Source: Roseobacter sp. (GTDB taxonomy: Bacteria; Pseudomonadota; Alphaproteobacteria; Rhodobacterales; Rhodobacteraceae). Taken from it: a DNA stretch of 13,030 bases. Location of the stretch: the NCBI GenBank assembly GCA_024636425.1, contig JAGXHB010000194.1, forward strand, positions 1 through 13,030, in the 5' to 3' direction. Positions 1-6,043 of the stretch are shown in pieces (the stretch's first letter is position 1; each line of letters starts with the position of its first letter). Made by a program: the position numbers and the translations under genes. Under the pieces are notes generated by a model that saw only the letters and a list, made by a program, of their open reading frames with translations, was not told the DNA's origin and did no database searches.

Positions 1-162
1 CAAAAGAAACGTCCCTGATCAACGGCGCGACACCTTTCATATCATGCGCTTGTCCCGGCAGCAGCAGGAAGCGCACCAGATTGCCGAGCGCATCCACCAA
101 TGCCACGATTTTAGTTGTTAATCCGCCGCGCGAGCGGCCAATGGCCTGATGTTGAGTCCCCC
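1..162 (-). CDS. IS5-family transposase, second frame (OrfB), truncated by the window
   Basis: After a -1 slip at the A4G5 run (158-166), the minus strand reads TQHQAIGRSRGG, then LTTKIVALVDALGNLVRF, then LLLPGQAHDMKGVAPLI, still open at position 1. This is the canonical central part of an IS427-type DDE transposase; the aspartate of GQAHD is the expected second catalytic-region acidic residue, and the final glutamate lies outside the window. It has no start codon of its own and is expected to be made only as a fusion with the first frame. No stop or frame break appears in the visible 54 codons, so the element looks undamaged here. Confidence 0.82.
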
Positions 163-492
163 TTTTGCGCCGGTTGCCTTTTGGTGGACCTGAACGATGG
201 TTCCATCGATAAGCGCGTATTCGAGGTCGAGGTCTTCGCTCATAGCTTTGAAAAGACTCTCGAATACTCCGGCCCTGGCCCGCCGGCGAAACCGCCGGAA
301 CTGGCTGTTCCAGTGACCAAAGGCAGGCGGCAGGTCGCGCCACGGCGACCCGGTGCGCACCCGCCAAAAGACCGCTTCCAGAAACAAGCGATTGTCCTTT
401 GCGGTGACTCCGGCATCACTGACCTTACCTGGAAGATGCGGCTCAAGCCGCTGCCACAAGATGTCCGACACCACAAATCGCTGCTCGTTCAT
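118..492 (-). CDS. IS5-family transposase, first frame (OrfA, DUF4096-type)
   Basis: This 124-aa frame is the N-terminal half of an IS427-type DDE transposase. It carries the DNA-binding DUF4096-like region (VSDILWQRLEPHLPGK near the start, then FLEAVFWRVRTGSPWRDLPP at about residues 38-56). The first catalytic aspartate is D96 in LIDGTIVQVHQ. The frame runs out at TAA (118-120), but just before that an A4G5 run (minus strand of 158-166) lets ribosomes slip by -1 into the second frame, giving the family sequence GAKGGTQHQAIGRSRGG. The start ATG at 490-492 has a strong GGAGG site 5 nt upstream. Both the start codon and this site fall inside a hairpin (491-519), which probably limits expression. 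The frame itself is intact; activity depends on the missing left part. Confidence 0.88.
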   Translation of the reverse strand: MNEQRFVVSDILWQRLEPHLPGKVSDAGVTAKDNRLFLEAVFWRVRTGSPWRDLPPAFGHWNSQFRRFRRRARAGVFESLFKAMSEDLDLEYALIDGTIVQVHQKATGAKGGLNIRPLAARAAD

Positions 493-519
493 TCAAACCT
501 CCATTTTGGAAGTTTGAAT
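491..519 (-). promoter_or_regulatory. Hairpin over the transposase ribosome binding site and start
   Basis: ATTCAAAC (491-498) pairs perfectly with GTTTGAAT (512-519). Inside, after one mismatch, 500-503 pairs with 507-510 around a TTT loop. On the minus-strand mRNA this folds the GGAGG site (498-502) and the first two bases of the start codon (490-492) into the stem. Similar structures are known to block translation from read-through transcripts in IS10 and IS50; the same role here is inferred. Confidence 0.55.
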
Positions 520-696
520 CAGAAATTAAGCCCAATAGGAATCCTGAATGTCCACAGGCCCTAAACGACCGTTTGTAAAAAGATGCAAGAGCATGCTGTG
601 TGGCGCTGATCGCTGGAAACCCCTTGGTTTCCATGCACTGGACGCGACCAGAGCGCTCTTCACGGACACCGCGCGCGCGTACTATATAAGGAGTAA

Positions 697-756
697 ATGA
701 AGCCCCAGAGAAAACCCTTGGGTAATCTGCATAAAAGGCGTACTTTGCACATATGA
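697..756 (+). CDS. Possible 19-aa basic leader peptide
   Basis: ATG at 697 follows AAGGAG (688-693) and reads MKPQRKPLGNLHKRRTLHI before TGA at 754-756. The stop overlaps the ATG of the next gene (753-755) as ATGA, a usual sign of translational coupling. The downstream gene has no good ribosome binding site of its own, so its translation may depend on this leader. The peptide is strongly basic (K, R and H make up nearly half). It resembles no family known to me and its protein product may be irrelevant. It could also be chance; no comparison with relatives was possible. Confidence 0.35.
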   Translation: MKPQRKPLGNLHKRRTLHI

Positions 757-1820
757 AACCCCATCTCTCTGTTCTGCCTGATAATCCTGACGAAACCCTC
801 GGCAATCCCGAGGGGGGCGGACAGGTGTCTGAGGACGACCTGTGGTTCCTGCCCGGCCCGATGGAACAGGAACCGGATTATCTGCCTACCGGCCCATTGG
901 CTGAGCCCAGTGAAACCTCAGTCATTGCGGATTGGGCTCGGGCAGAAGCGGGTTGTGCGGCGCGCCTCGCATGAGTAGCCGGAAGACTGGGCGCGCTTGA
1001 CGACCGTCTGCGACGTGGCCCATCGGGTTGGCTGCACAGATTGGCTCTGATCGAGGCTGCACAGCTGAGCTGGTTTGTTGGCGATCGAGTCAGCCCTGAC
1101 CGCCTTGCACTATGGATTGCGCTTCGTCTGTCTGGCGCTCAGGAAGACTCTGGGGCGCTGTCACGCGTTGGATGGGCCGTTCGACGTCTTACTGGAGGGC
1201 CTGGCCCGGAAGCCGGGTTGGCCGATTTTCTCGACCGGCGGGACCCTGACAACATGGCGGATGACGCCGAGCGTTTCTCTGATCGCGCCGATGGCTGGCT
1301 CGCCTTGATGGGTGCCGCCCGACATTTACACCCGATCACCCGGGCTTGTCTGGGCTTCCACCTTTGGAGCCTGGCAGGTCTCGGTCAGCATGGTGACCGA
1401 ATGGAAGCCGCGGTCACGGCAGGCCGGATTGCTGCCGCCGAAGGAAAGGGTGCGATTTTCGCACCGGTAGCAATGGGTGGGGCAAGGGGGCTTCGTGCCG
1501 GCGGACCTCCAGCAGAGCGGTTGATCCGATGGCTAGACGGGATGAACAACGCATGCCTCGCAGCGATGCGGCATCTCGACGATCTCGAAATATGGTCTAC
1601 CCAAGCGGAGACTGTCATGTCGGTGTTGTCTGGCCGTACCCCTCCGGCACTGCGCTTGATACTTGCCGAATGGCCACTCGTCTCGGCGCCAATGGCCGAG
1701 ACTCTGATCGGCGCCAGCCGTGCGGCAGTTCAGCGAAACTTGGCTTGGATGGAGATGCGTGGGCTGATCCGCGAGGTGACCGGCCAGGGGCGTTTCAGGA
1801 TGTGGCGTGCGGCAGTTTAG
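753..1820 (+). pseudogene. DUF1612/winged-helix-like protein gene broken by one in-frame TGA
   Basis: The frame from ATG 753 to TAG 1820 is continuous except for TGA at 972-974. Reading through it gives AARLA-stop-VAGRLGALDDRLRRGP, where an arginine (CGA to TGA, a single C to T change) would fit. The N-terminal 73 codons are acidic and proline-rich. The main body (ALIEAAQLSWFVGDRVSPDRL onward) matches, from memory, an alphaproteobacterial family often labelled DUF1612/HTH (RHE_PE00001-like) that is common on replicons and islands. The last 60 residues (LVSAPMAETLIGASRAAVQR then NLAWMEMRGLIREV) look like a winged helix that would bind DNA. Function is unknown; a regulator is plausible. A shorter product could start downstream, for example at TTG 1041, and would keep the DNA-binding end, so loss of function is likely but not certain. 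The family name is moderately sure. Confidence 0.6.
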
Positions 1821-1867
1821 CGGCCGGATGTGACCACAGCTTCTTTTTCTGGGGTTCGGCTTCGATA

Positions 1868-1884
1868 GCCCAAGAATGTTGGGC
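1868..1884. terminator. Weak candidate terminator between convergent genes
   Basis: GCCCAA (1868-1873) and TTGGGC (1879-1884) form a 6-bp stem with a 5-nt loop, in the 81-nt gap between the stop at 1820 and the histidine kinase stop at 1902. Only a loose pyrimidine stretch (GCTCTT) follows on the plus strand and there is no U tract on the minus strand, so it is a weak call resting mainly on its position. Confidence 0.25.
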
Positions 1885-1901
1885 GCTCTTGTGAGTTGAG
1901 A

Positions 1902-3305
1902 TCACGCATCACCGAGTGGCAAACACACAACTGCTTCCAGTCCACCTGCCGCCACATTGCGGAGAACGACTGTGCCGCCATGCGCCTGAATGATCGTGCG
2001 GGCGATTGCCAGCCCAAGGCCGACGCCGCCGGTATCTCGGCTGCGAGACCCTTCCAAGCGTACAAACGGTTCAAAGACCGCTTCAAGCTGTTCTTCTGGC
2101 AGTCCCTGGCCCTTGTCCGCGATAGTGATGACGGCCAGTCCCGGCGATCGGTCCAACTTAACCATCGCGACACCGCCATAGCGGACAGCATTATCGATCA
2201 GGTTCCTTAGAGCGCGGTTCAGGGCGTGCGGGCGGATGGTAATGGGCAGAGGCGACGACGTGGCAAGAATGGCCCGATCTCCCCCGACATCGTTGACCAG
2301 ATCAGCGAGCAGGGCGGCAAGATCGACTTTAGCGGCGGGCTCTGCCCGCGCAACCCCGCGTGCGAATTCCAAGGTTGCCTCGACCATGGCCTGCATTTCC
2401 CCGACCAATGCCTTCAGGCGTACGCTATCCTCGGTTTCGTCCAGCATTTCGATCCTGAGACGCATTGCTGTAAGAGGTGAGCGCAAATCATGACTCAGGG
2501 CAGCGAGCATGTGCGTGCGCTCGTTCACGAAGCGGGTCAGTCTGGCTTTCATCCGGTTGAAGGCCAGCGTGGTCTCGAGCACCTCGGACGGCCCCGTCAT
2601 CGGCAGCGGATCGGCATCAAGCCCGCGGCCCAAGCGGTCGGCGCCAATAGCAAGAGCACGCATCGGGCCGACGACGCGCCGCGCGGTCCACCATGCCACC
2701 AAAGCTACGGCCACCGCCATTAACACCACCGGCAGCAGGGCCTGCGGAGTCAACTGCAGAGCAGGGCGGTAAAACATCGTGCGCACGTTCAGCCAATCGC
2801 CCGCCGCAAGACGGATCGACAGCGACAGCTCAATGGGGTCGGTTCGCCCCGCCATCATCGCCTCATGCATCGGGCGCATGGACGCAGGTACTCCCTCTGG
2901 CAATGGCAGGGACGCTACGGAAAGCGCATGCACATCGGCGCGAACTTCCCGCTCCGGTTCGCCAAGGATCTGGCGGATCTGGCGCAGAACCATGTCCGCC
3001 TCGGCGCTGTCGTGAGACGCTGTGGGCTCGGGCCCGACTTCAAACCGAACAAGCGGAGAATCTGCCGCGCGGAGTATCGACGTGCGCAGATCAGTGGGGG
3101 CGCCATCCAGAAGCAAGACAACATTCGCGGCGCGCCCTGCCGCCTCCAGCCCGAGGGCCGCACGAACTGCCCGGTTCCGCTCGTCTGTTAGCAGCAACAG
3201 GCCAAACCCCTGTGTGATGGCCAACGCCAAAAGCAACATGATCAGCAACTGCCCGCCAAGAGATTGCGGGAAGAGCTTGCGCAATATCGAGAAGTGCGCG
3301 CTCAT
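1902..3305 (-). CDS. Inner-membrane sensor histidine kinase (EnvZ-like)
   Basis: This 467-aa kinase should sense an envelope signal and phosphorylate the response regulator encoded just upstream. TM1 lies at about residues 19-40, a periplasmic sensor region at 41-187, TM2 at about 188-207, and HAMP at about 207-262. The dimerisation/phosphoacceptor box LAALSHDLRSPLTAMRLR places the phosphorylated histidine at H272. The ATP-binding domain shows an N box (RNLIDNAVRYGG, N368/N372), a G1 box (DKGQG, 397-401) and a G2 box (GGVGLGLAI, 426-434). All catalytic parts are present, so it should be active. The sensor region has no metal-binding cluster I can recognise, so the signal is unknown. Its ATG (3303-3305) overlaps the stop of the regulator gene as ATGA, implying coupled translation. 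It is an EnvZ/CpxA-type kinase by architecture, not a proven orthologue. Confidence 0.93.
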   Translation of the reverse strand: MSAHFSILRKLFPQSLGGQLLIMLLLALAITQGFGLLLLTDERNRAVRAALGLEAAGRAANVVLLLDGAPTDLRTSILRAADSPLVRFEVGPEPTASHDSAEADMVLRQIRQILGEPEREVRADVHALSVASLPLPEGVPASMRPMHEAMMAGRTDPIELSLSIRLAAGDWLNVRTMFYRPALQLTPQALLPVVLMAVAVALVAWWTARRVVGPMRALAIGADRLGRGLDADPLPMTGPSEVLETTLAFNRMKARLTRFVNERTHMLAALSHDLRSPLTAMRLRIEMLDETEDSVRLKALVGEMQAMVEATLEFARGVARAEPAAKVDLAALLADLVNDVGGDRAILATSSPLPITIRPHALNRALRNLIDNAVRYGGVAMVKLDRSPGLAVITIADKGQGLPEEQLEAVFEPFVRLEGSRSRDTGGVGLGLAIARTIIQAHGGTVVLRNVAAGGLEAVVCLPLGDA

Positions 3306-4027
3306 GGCATTGCACTGACGTCAGCGGCAAGGCTGTAGCCACCCCCCCAGACAGTTGCGATCAGCGCAGGCTTGGCCGGATCGGCCTCGATCTTGCGGCG
3401 CAAGCGGCTAATCTGGTTGTCGATGGTACGGTCAAACACCTGTGCGGCGCGACCCGATGTAAGATCGAGAAGTTGTTCGCGGCTGAGCACGAAGCGCGGC
3501 CGTTCCAGAAACACGGTCAGCAGACGGAATTCAGCCGTTGTCAGTGCGACCTCGATGCCATCGTCGTCGGTCAGGGTCCGGCGGTCGGTATCAAGCACCC
3601 ATCGGTCGAAGGCCAATCTGTGCCCGGCAAGGCTGCCACCAACGACGCCCCCCCGGTCGGATCGGCGCAGGATCGCCTTGATCCGGGCCAGCAACTCACG
3701 CGGATTAAAGGGTTTTAGTAGATAATCGTCCGCCCCGATCTCCAGCCCCACGATACGGTCAGTTTCATCACCCAGGGCTGTCAGCATCAAGATCGGAATG
3801 GTGCCCTGTGCGCGCAAACGTCGGCAGACCGACAGGCCATCTTCGCCTGGCATCATCACATCCAGTACGATCAGATCGAATTGACCCACCTTCATCGCCG
3901 CATCCATTGCGACGGCATTGGCGGCAGAAGTCGCGCGCATGCCGTTCTTTTCCAGATATTTCACCAGGGCATCGCGGATATCACGGTGGTCATCGACGAT
4001 CAGAATATGCGGCGGCTGGGTCATCAT
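3302..4027 (-). CDS. OmpR/PhoB-family response regulator
   Basis: This 241-aa cytoplasmic regulator has a receiver domain (residues about 6-120) with acidic pocket D12/D13, phosphoacceptor D56 (FDLIVLDVMMPGEDG), switch T83 and K105 (LLKPFNPREL). A linker leads to an OmpR-type winged helix (about 137-236; ALTTAEFRLLTVFLERP and RTIDNQISRLRRKIE include the recognition helix). It is the likely partner of the overlapping kinase. Two adjacent ATGs are possible: the first (4025-4027) sits 5 nt and the second 8 nt after AGGAG. The gene is divergent from the EF-hand gene at 4209, with a 181-nt shared promoter region carrying inverted repeats, so control of that operon and of itself is a reasonable inference. 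The set of signals it answers to cannot be read from the sequence. Confidence 0.94.
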   Translation of the reverse strand: MMTQPPHILIVDDHRDIRDALVKYLEKNGMRATSAANAVAMDAAMKVGQFDLIVLDVMMPGEDGLSVCRRLRAQGTIPILMLTALGDETDRIVGLEIGADDYLLKPFNPRELLARIKAILRRSDRGGVVGGSLAGHRLAFDRWVLDTDRRTLTDDDGIEVALTTAEFRLLTVFLERPRFVLSREQLLDLTSGRAAQVFDRTIDNQISRLRRKIEADPAKPALIATVWGGGYSLAADVSAMP

Positions 4028-4208
4028 CTTGTCTCCTGATGTCGACCCTAGCTGAACACGGTGGTGCTGCGGACAGAAGATTGTCGCAAACCTCTCTCAG
4101 GACCTTGGCTTGCGACAGTTTGATACAAAACAGGCGTCGCCCTGACAAACCTGTGGGACACCTCGCGCCCAGATTGGACCAATCGCAATCTGATCCAGGA
4201 GAGACAGA
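4028..4208. promoter_or_regulatory. Divergent promoter region between the regulator and EF-hand genes
   Basis: The 181 nt hold no gene. TGTCGCAA (4082-4089) is repeated in inverted orientation as TTGCGACA (4110-4117), and the match extends to [AG]A[CT]TGTCGCAA when each is read outward. A second near-palindrome, GATTGG-A-CCAATC (4172-4184), lies 25 nt before the EF-hand start and is flanked by AGATTG/CAATCT (4171-4176, 4186-4191). These are candidate binding sites for the response regulator or another factor. No convincing -35/-10 pair was assigned. Confidence 0.45.
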
Positions 4209-4712
4209 ATGAAACGCTCGACAAAATTCGCCCTCGCTACCGTTGCCGCTCTTGGCGTTGCCGCTGTCGCCGTACCGGTCGTCGCCCAGCAGGGCCAGAT
4301 GCAGCATGATGGCATGATGGACGGAAGCATGGGCATGATGGGCCAGCATGGCGGTATGATGGGTGGCGCCATGGGAATGATGGCCGGCGGCCAGAGCTAT
4401 GCCATGGCCACATTCGATACCAACAAAGACGGCACGCTCAGCCCCGAGGAAATGACAGCCGGAATTCAGGCTGAACTCAAGACTTACGACACCGACGCCA
4501 ACGGTACTTTGTCGCTGGAGGAATTCGCGGTGATGCATGCGGCCCATACCCGACCAATGACCGTGCGTGCCTTCCAGATGCACGACGCCGATGGGGATGC
4601 GCAAGTGACGGAGGCTGAAATGGCCGCCATGGCAGACATGATGCAAAGCCACATGGGCGGGCAGCAGGGCAACATGCCGGGCATGGGTCATGGAATGATG
4701 GGCAACAACTGA
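4209..4712 (+). CDS. Secreted Met-rich EF-hand protein
   Basis: This 167-aa protein starts at ATG 4209 after AGGAGA. A Sec signal peptide (MKRST, hydrophobic run 8-25, probable cut after VVA26) sends it to the periplasm. The mature part opens with a Gly/Met/His stretch (31-66, many MM pairs), followed by EF-hand loops: D70-E81 (DTNKDGTLSPEE, canonical), D94-E105 (DTDANGTLSLEE, canonical) and D126-E137 (DADGDAQVTEAE, with alanine in place of the usual glycine at loop position 6). The tail (144-167) is again Met/Gly/His-rich. About 25 of 141 mature residues are methionine. Calcium binding by the EF hands follows from the motif; copper or silver binding by the Met/His tracts is inferred from similar Met-rich periplasmic proteins. 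It heads a probable operon with the 37-aa membrane peptide and the DUF302 gene and faces the two-component system. Confidence 0.85.
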   Translation: MKRSTKFALATVAALGVAAVAVPVVAQQGQMQHDGMMDGSMGMMGQHGGMMGGAMGMMAGGQSYAMATFDTNKDGTLSPEEMTAGIQAELKTYDTDANGTLSLEEFAVMHAAHTRPMTVRAFQMHDADGDAQVTEAEMAAMADMMQSHMGGQQGNMPGMGHGMMGNN

Positions 4713-4721
4713 CGCGCCTTT

Positions 4722-4763
4722 TTTCTCCCGCTAACTGGGCGAAGCTCCGGTTAGCGGGAGAAA
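4722..4763. other. Perfect 14-bp stem-loop between the EF-hand gene and the small membrane gene
   Basis: TTTCTCCCGCTAAC (4722-4735) pairs base for base with GTTAGCGGGAGAAA (4750-4763); the 14-nt loop can add about four weaker inner pairs. A T6 run (4719-4724) comes before, not after, the plus-strand stem, so this is not a standard intrinsic terminator for the EF-hand transcript. It may be a partial terminator, an RNA stabiliser or a processing site that sets different levels of the EF-hand and downstream proteins. Confidence 0.6.
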
Positions 4764-4791
4764 TCCCGACACAGATCAGGAGGCCATGAAG

Positions 4792-4905
4792 ATGAACGGC
4801 TATGGTATGGGATTCGGAATGGGCTTTGGCTGGCTCTGGATGATCGTCACCCTTGTGCTGGTCGGTCTAGCGATTGCGGCGCTGGTCAAATACCTGCGCA
4901 AATAG
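4792..4905 (+). CDS. 37-aa Gly/Met-rich single-pass membrane peptide
   Basis: The small frame reads MNGYGMGFGMGFGWLWMIV, then a hydrophobic segment (TLVLVGLAIAALV) and a basic end KYLRK before TAG. Two starts are possible: ATG 4786 lies only 2 nt after AGGAGG (4778-4783), ATG 4792 lies 8 nt after it, so 4792 is preferred. The single membrane span followed by KYLRK suggests N-out/C-in orientation. No family is recognised, though short Gly/Met/Phe-rich membrane peptides often sit beside DUF302 or copper-handling genes. It lies 15 nt upstream of the DUF302 start and so is very probably co-transcribed. Function unknown; it may be a small partner of a membrane metal or stress system. Confidence 0.65.
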   Translation: MNGYGMGFGMGFGWLWMIVTLVLVGLAIAALVKYLRK

Positions 4906-4920
4906 CTTAAAGGAAACCCG

Positions 4921-5307
4921 ATGGACTACACGATCAACCGCCTGATCACGGGTGCCGATTTTGACGTGGTCGACGCCCGGACGCGTGCCGCACTATCCGC
5001 TAACGGCTTTGGCGTATTGACCGAAATCGACGTCAAGGCAACGATGAAGAAGAAGCTGGACGTGGATATGCCAGCCTACCGCATTCTTGGGGCATGCAAC
5101 CCGAAGATGGCGATGGAAGCCATCGGGATGGAACCGCGCGTCGGTGCGATGCTGCCCTGCAATGTTATCCTGCGCGAGGTCGAAGGTGGGGTCGAGGTAA
5201 GTGCGATTGATCCGGTGGCGTCGATGCAGGCCATCAGCAATCCCGCCTTGCATGCTGTCGCTGGTCAGGTGCGCGACCTACTGGCCAAAGTTGTTGCGGC
5301 AATTTGA
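4921..5307 (+). CDS. DUF302 family protein
   Basis: The 128-aa protein matches the DUF302 pattern along its whole length: an N-terminal strand (YTINRLITGADFDVV), then ALSANGFGVLTEIDVKATM, then YRILGACNPKMAMEAI and LPCNVILREVEGGVEVSAID. C56 or the nearby GACNP motif and LPCNV (C81) are characteristic positions of the fold. No signal peptide is present, so it is probably cytoplasmic. The biochemical role of DUF302 is not established; genes of this family are often found beside metal, sulfur or redox stress genes. The ATG at 4921 follows AAAGGA with good spacing and lies 15 nt after the membrane peptide, making it the third gene of the operon that begins at 4209. Confidence 0.88.
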   Translation: MDYTINRLITGADFDVVDARTRAALSANGFGVLTEIDVKATMKKKLDVDMPAYRILGACNPKMAMEAIGMEPRVGAMLPCNVILREVEGGVEVSAIDPVASMQAISNPALHAVAGQVRDLLAKVVAAI

Positions 5308-5327
5308 TTGCACCAGCAGCTGCAATC
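5306..5327 (+). terminator. Stem-loop at the end of the DUF302 gene
   Basis: GATTGCA (5306-5312) pairs with TGCAATC (5321-5327) around an 8-nt loop, starting inside the DUF302 stop codon. Only two T follow directly, so if it terminates transcription it does so weakly. Confidence 0.3.
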
Positions 5328-5477
5328 TTCGCTTGACCTTCCACCCGGAATGGGACCTGAAGACCATCGCGAAGCCTATGACGTGATCCTGATCGGGCGG
5401 GATGGGGCGACCACAGTGTTCGCGTCCTATGCGGCTGCCTGAATACGGTCAGGTCCCGGCATTGCGCGACGACACTG
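5308..5477 (+). other. Probable coding debris, weakly DUF4174-like
   Basis: No intact gene is seen here. In the DUF302 frame, after its stop, the DNA reads LHQQLQSSLDLPPGMGPE and then DHREAYDVILIGRDGATTVF before TGA at 5440-5442; an ATG at 5350 could start a 30-aa peptide. The string YDVILIGRDG resembles the C-terminal part of DUF4174 proteins (LIGKDGGVKLR-like), but the rest of that domain is missing and no single frame continues it. It may be a decayed gene left by a deletion. The resemblance is from memory and weak. Confidence 0.3.
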
Positions 5478-5693
5478 ATGAAGACACGGCGGCGACTTGG
5501 TCCGACCCCGGTACCTCTGTCAAAGATGCGGGCAGAAATCCGGACCTTTCGGACGGTTGCAGAACGTCTGGATGCGTGGCTTGGCGAGGGTCGTGTCCTT
5601 CCGGACAAAGGCCGTCAACAGGATGTTGACGCCGAACACCGCGTGTCGCGCGAGGCCCTTTACCGCGAACTGTCACGGCGGCTGACACTCTAG
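5478..5693 (+). CDS. Short hypothetical ORF (71 aa), possibly a gene remnant
   Basis: The frame reads MKTRRRLGPTPVPLSKMR, then AEIRTFRTVAERLDAWLGEG and, at the end, SREALYRELSRRLTL. The second half is alpha-helical and charged with believable codon use, so it may once have been the C-terminal part of a larger protein. There is no clear ribosome binding site before ATG 5478. Its TAG (5691-5693) overlaps the stop of the convergent DsrE gene in the palindrome CTAG. No family is recognised. Taken with the broken coding stretch just upstream, it is as likely a remnant as a working gene. Confidence 0.35.
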   Translation: MKTRRRLGPTPVPLSKMRAEIRTFRTVAERLDAWLGEGRVLPDKGRQQDVDAEHRVSREALYRELSRRLTL

Positions 5694-6043
5694 AAAATCA
5701 GAACCTTGTCTGCGGCGAGCGTCGTCTCGGCAAGTTCATCCATCAAGGAGCGTGCAGCCCCAAGTGTGATTTCGTCCACTGCAAGCCCGCGCGCGTCCAT
5801 GCAGGTGCCGCACAGCAGCACCTTGCCACCCGCTGACAGCACCCGGCCCAACATCCGCTCAATGTTGTAGAACCCCTCTGGGGTTTTCTGCCCCGTTTTG
5901 GCGCAAAGCACAGCATCGGCCATCAGGAAGACGGTGATATCACCTTCGGGATCATGCTTGGCCAGCGCATGGGTCATGCGCAAGGCATTGAAGCTGCGCT
6001 CGGTGCCGTAGGGCGCGTCGTTCAGGATCAAGAGGTGTTTCAT
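5690..6043 (-). CDS. DsrE/DsrF-family protein
   Basis: This 117-aa cytoplasmic protein begins at ATG 6041-6043, 7 nt after CAGGAG, and overlaps the MFS stop as ATGA. A longer in-frame extension upstream is just the shadow of the MFS gene. The N-terminal strand and loop (MKHLLILNDAPYGTERSFNA) and the closing strand (KVLIF) fit the DsrE/YchN fold. Cysteines are C47 (DAVLCAKTG), C78 and C81 (LLCGTCMDARG); the CGTC pair is the likely site for carrying persulfide sulfur or for redox chemistry. DsrE-fold proteins relay sulfur between partners in tRNA thiolation and sulfur oxidation. As the last gene of an operon with a persulfide-dioxygenase-like hydrolase and an MFS transporter, it probably binds or passes on sulfane sulfur here. 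The exact partner is unknown. Confidence 0.88.
   Translation of the reverse strand: MKHLLILNDAPYGTERSFNALRMTHALAKHDPEGDITVFLMADAVLCAKTGQKTPEGFYNIERMLGRVLSAGGKVLLCGTCMDARGLAVDEITLGAARSLMDELAETTLAADKVLIF

Larger units (their letters stand above)
1..561 (-). mobile_element. IS5-family (IS427-like) insertion sequence, 5' end only
   Basis: The two overlapping transposase frames, the A4G5 frameshift run and the sequence up to 561 form one insertion sequence read on the minus strand; the other end lies left of the window. The outer end, read inward on the minus strand, starts GGGCCTGTGGACATTCAGGA at 561. The next bases on the plus strand (562-563) are TA, which fits the TA target duplication usual for the IS427 group, but the second copy cannot be seen. 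The boundary at 561 is inferred from the position of the conserved-looking end and the TA, not from comparing both inverted repeats. Confidence 0.8.

Noticed and set aside
115..564. 149-aa plus-strand ORF over the transposase
   Set aside because: It is the antisense shadow of the IS5-family transposase, with no family resemblance.
668..680. CG-alternating run near the leader ORF as a special structure
   Set aside because: Only about 11 bp of CG alternation; in GC-rich DNA this is too short to mean anything.
972..974. TGA as a selenocysteine codon
   Set aside because: No hairpin of the bacterial SECIS type is evident just after it, and the context (AARLA-x-VAGRLG) fits an arginine, not a redox residue.
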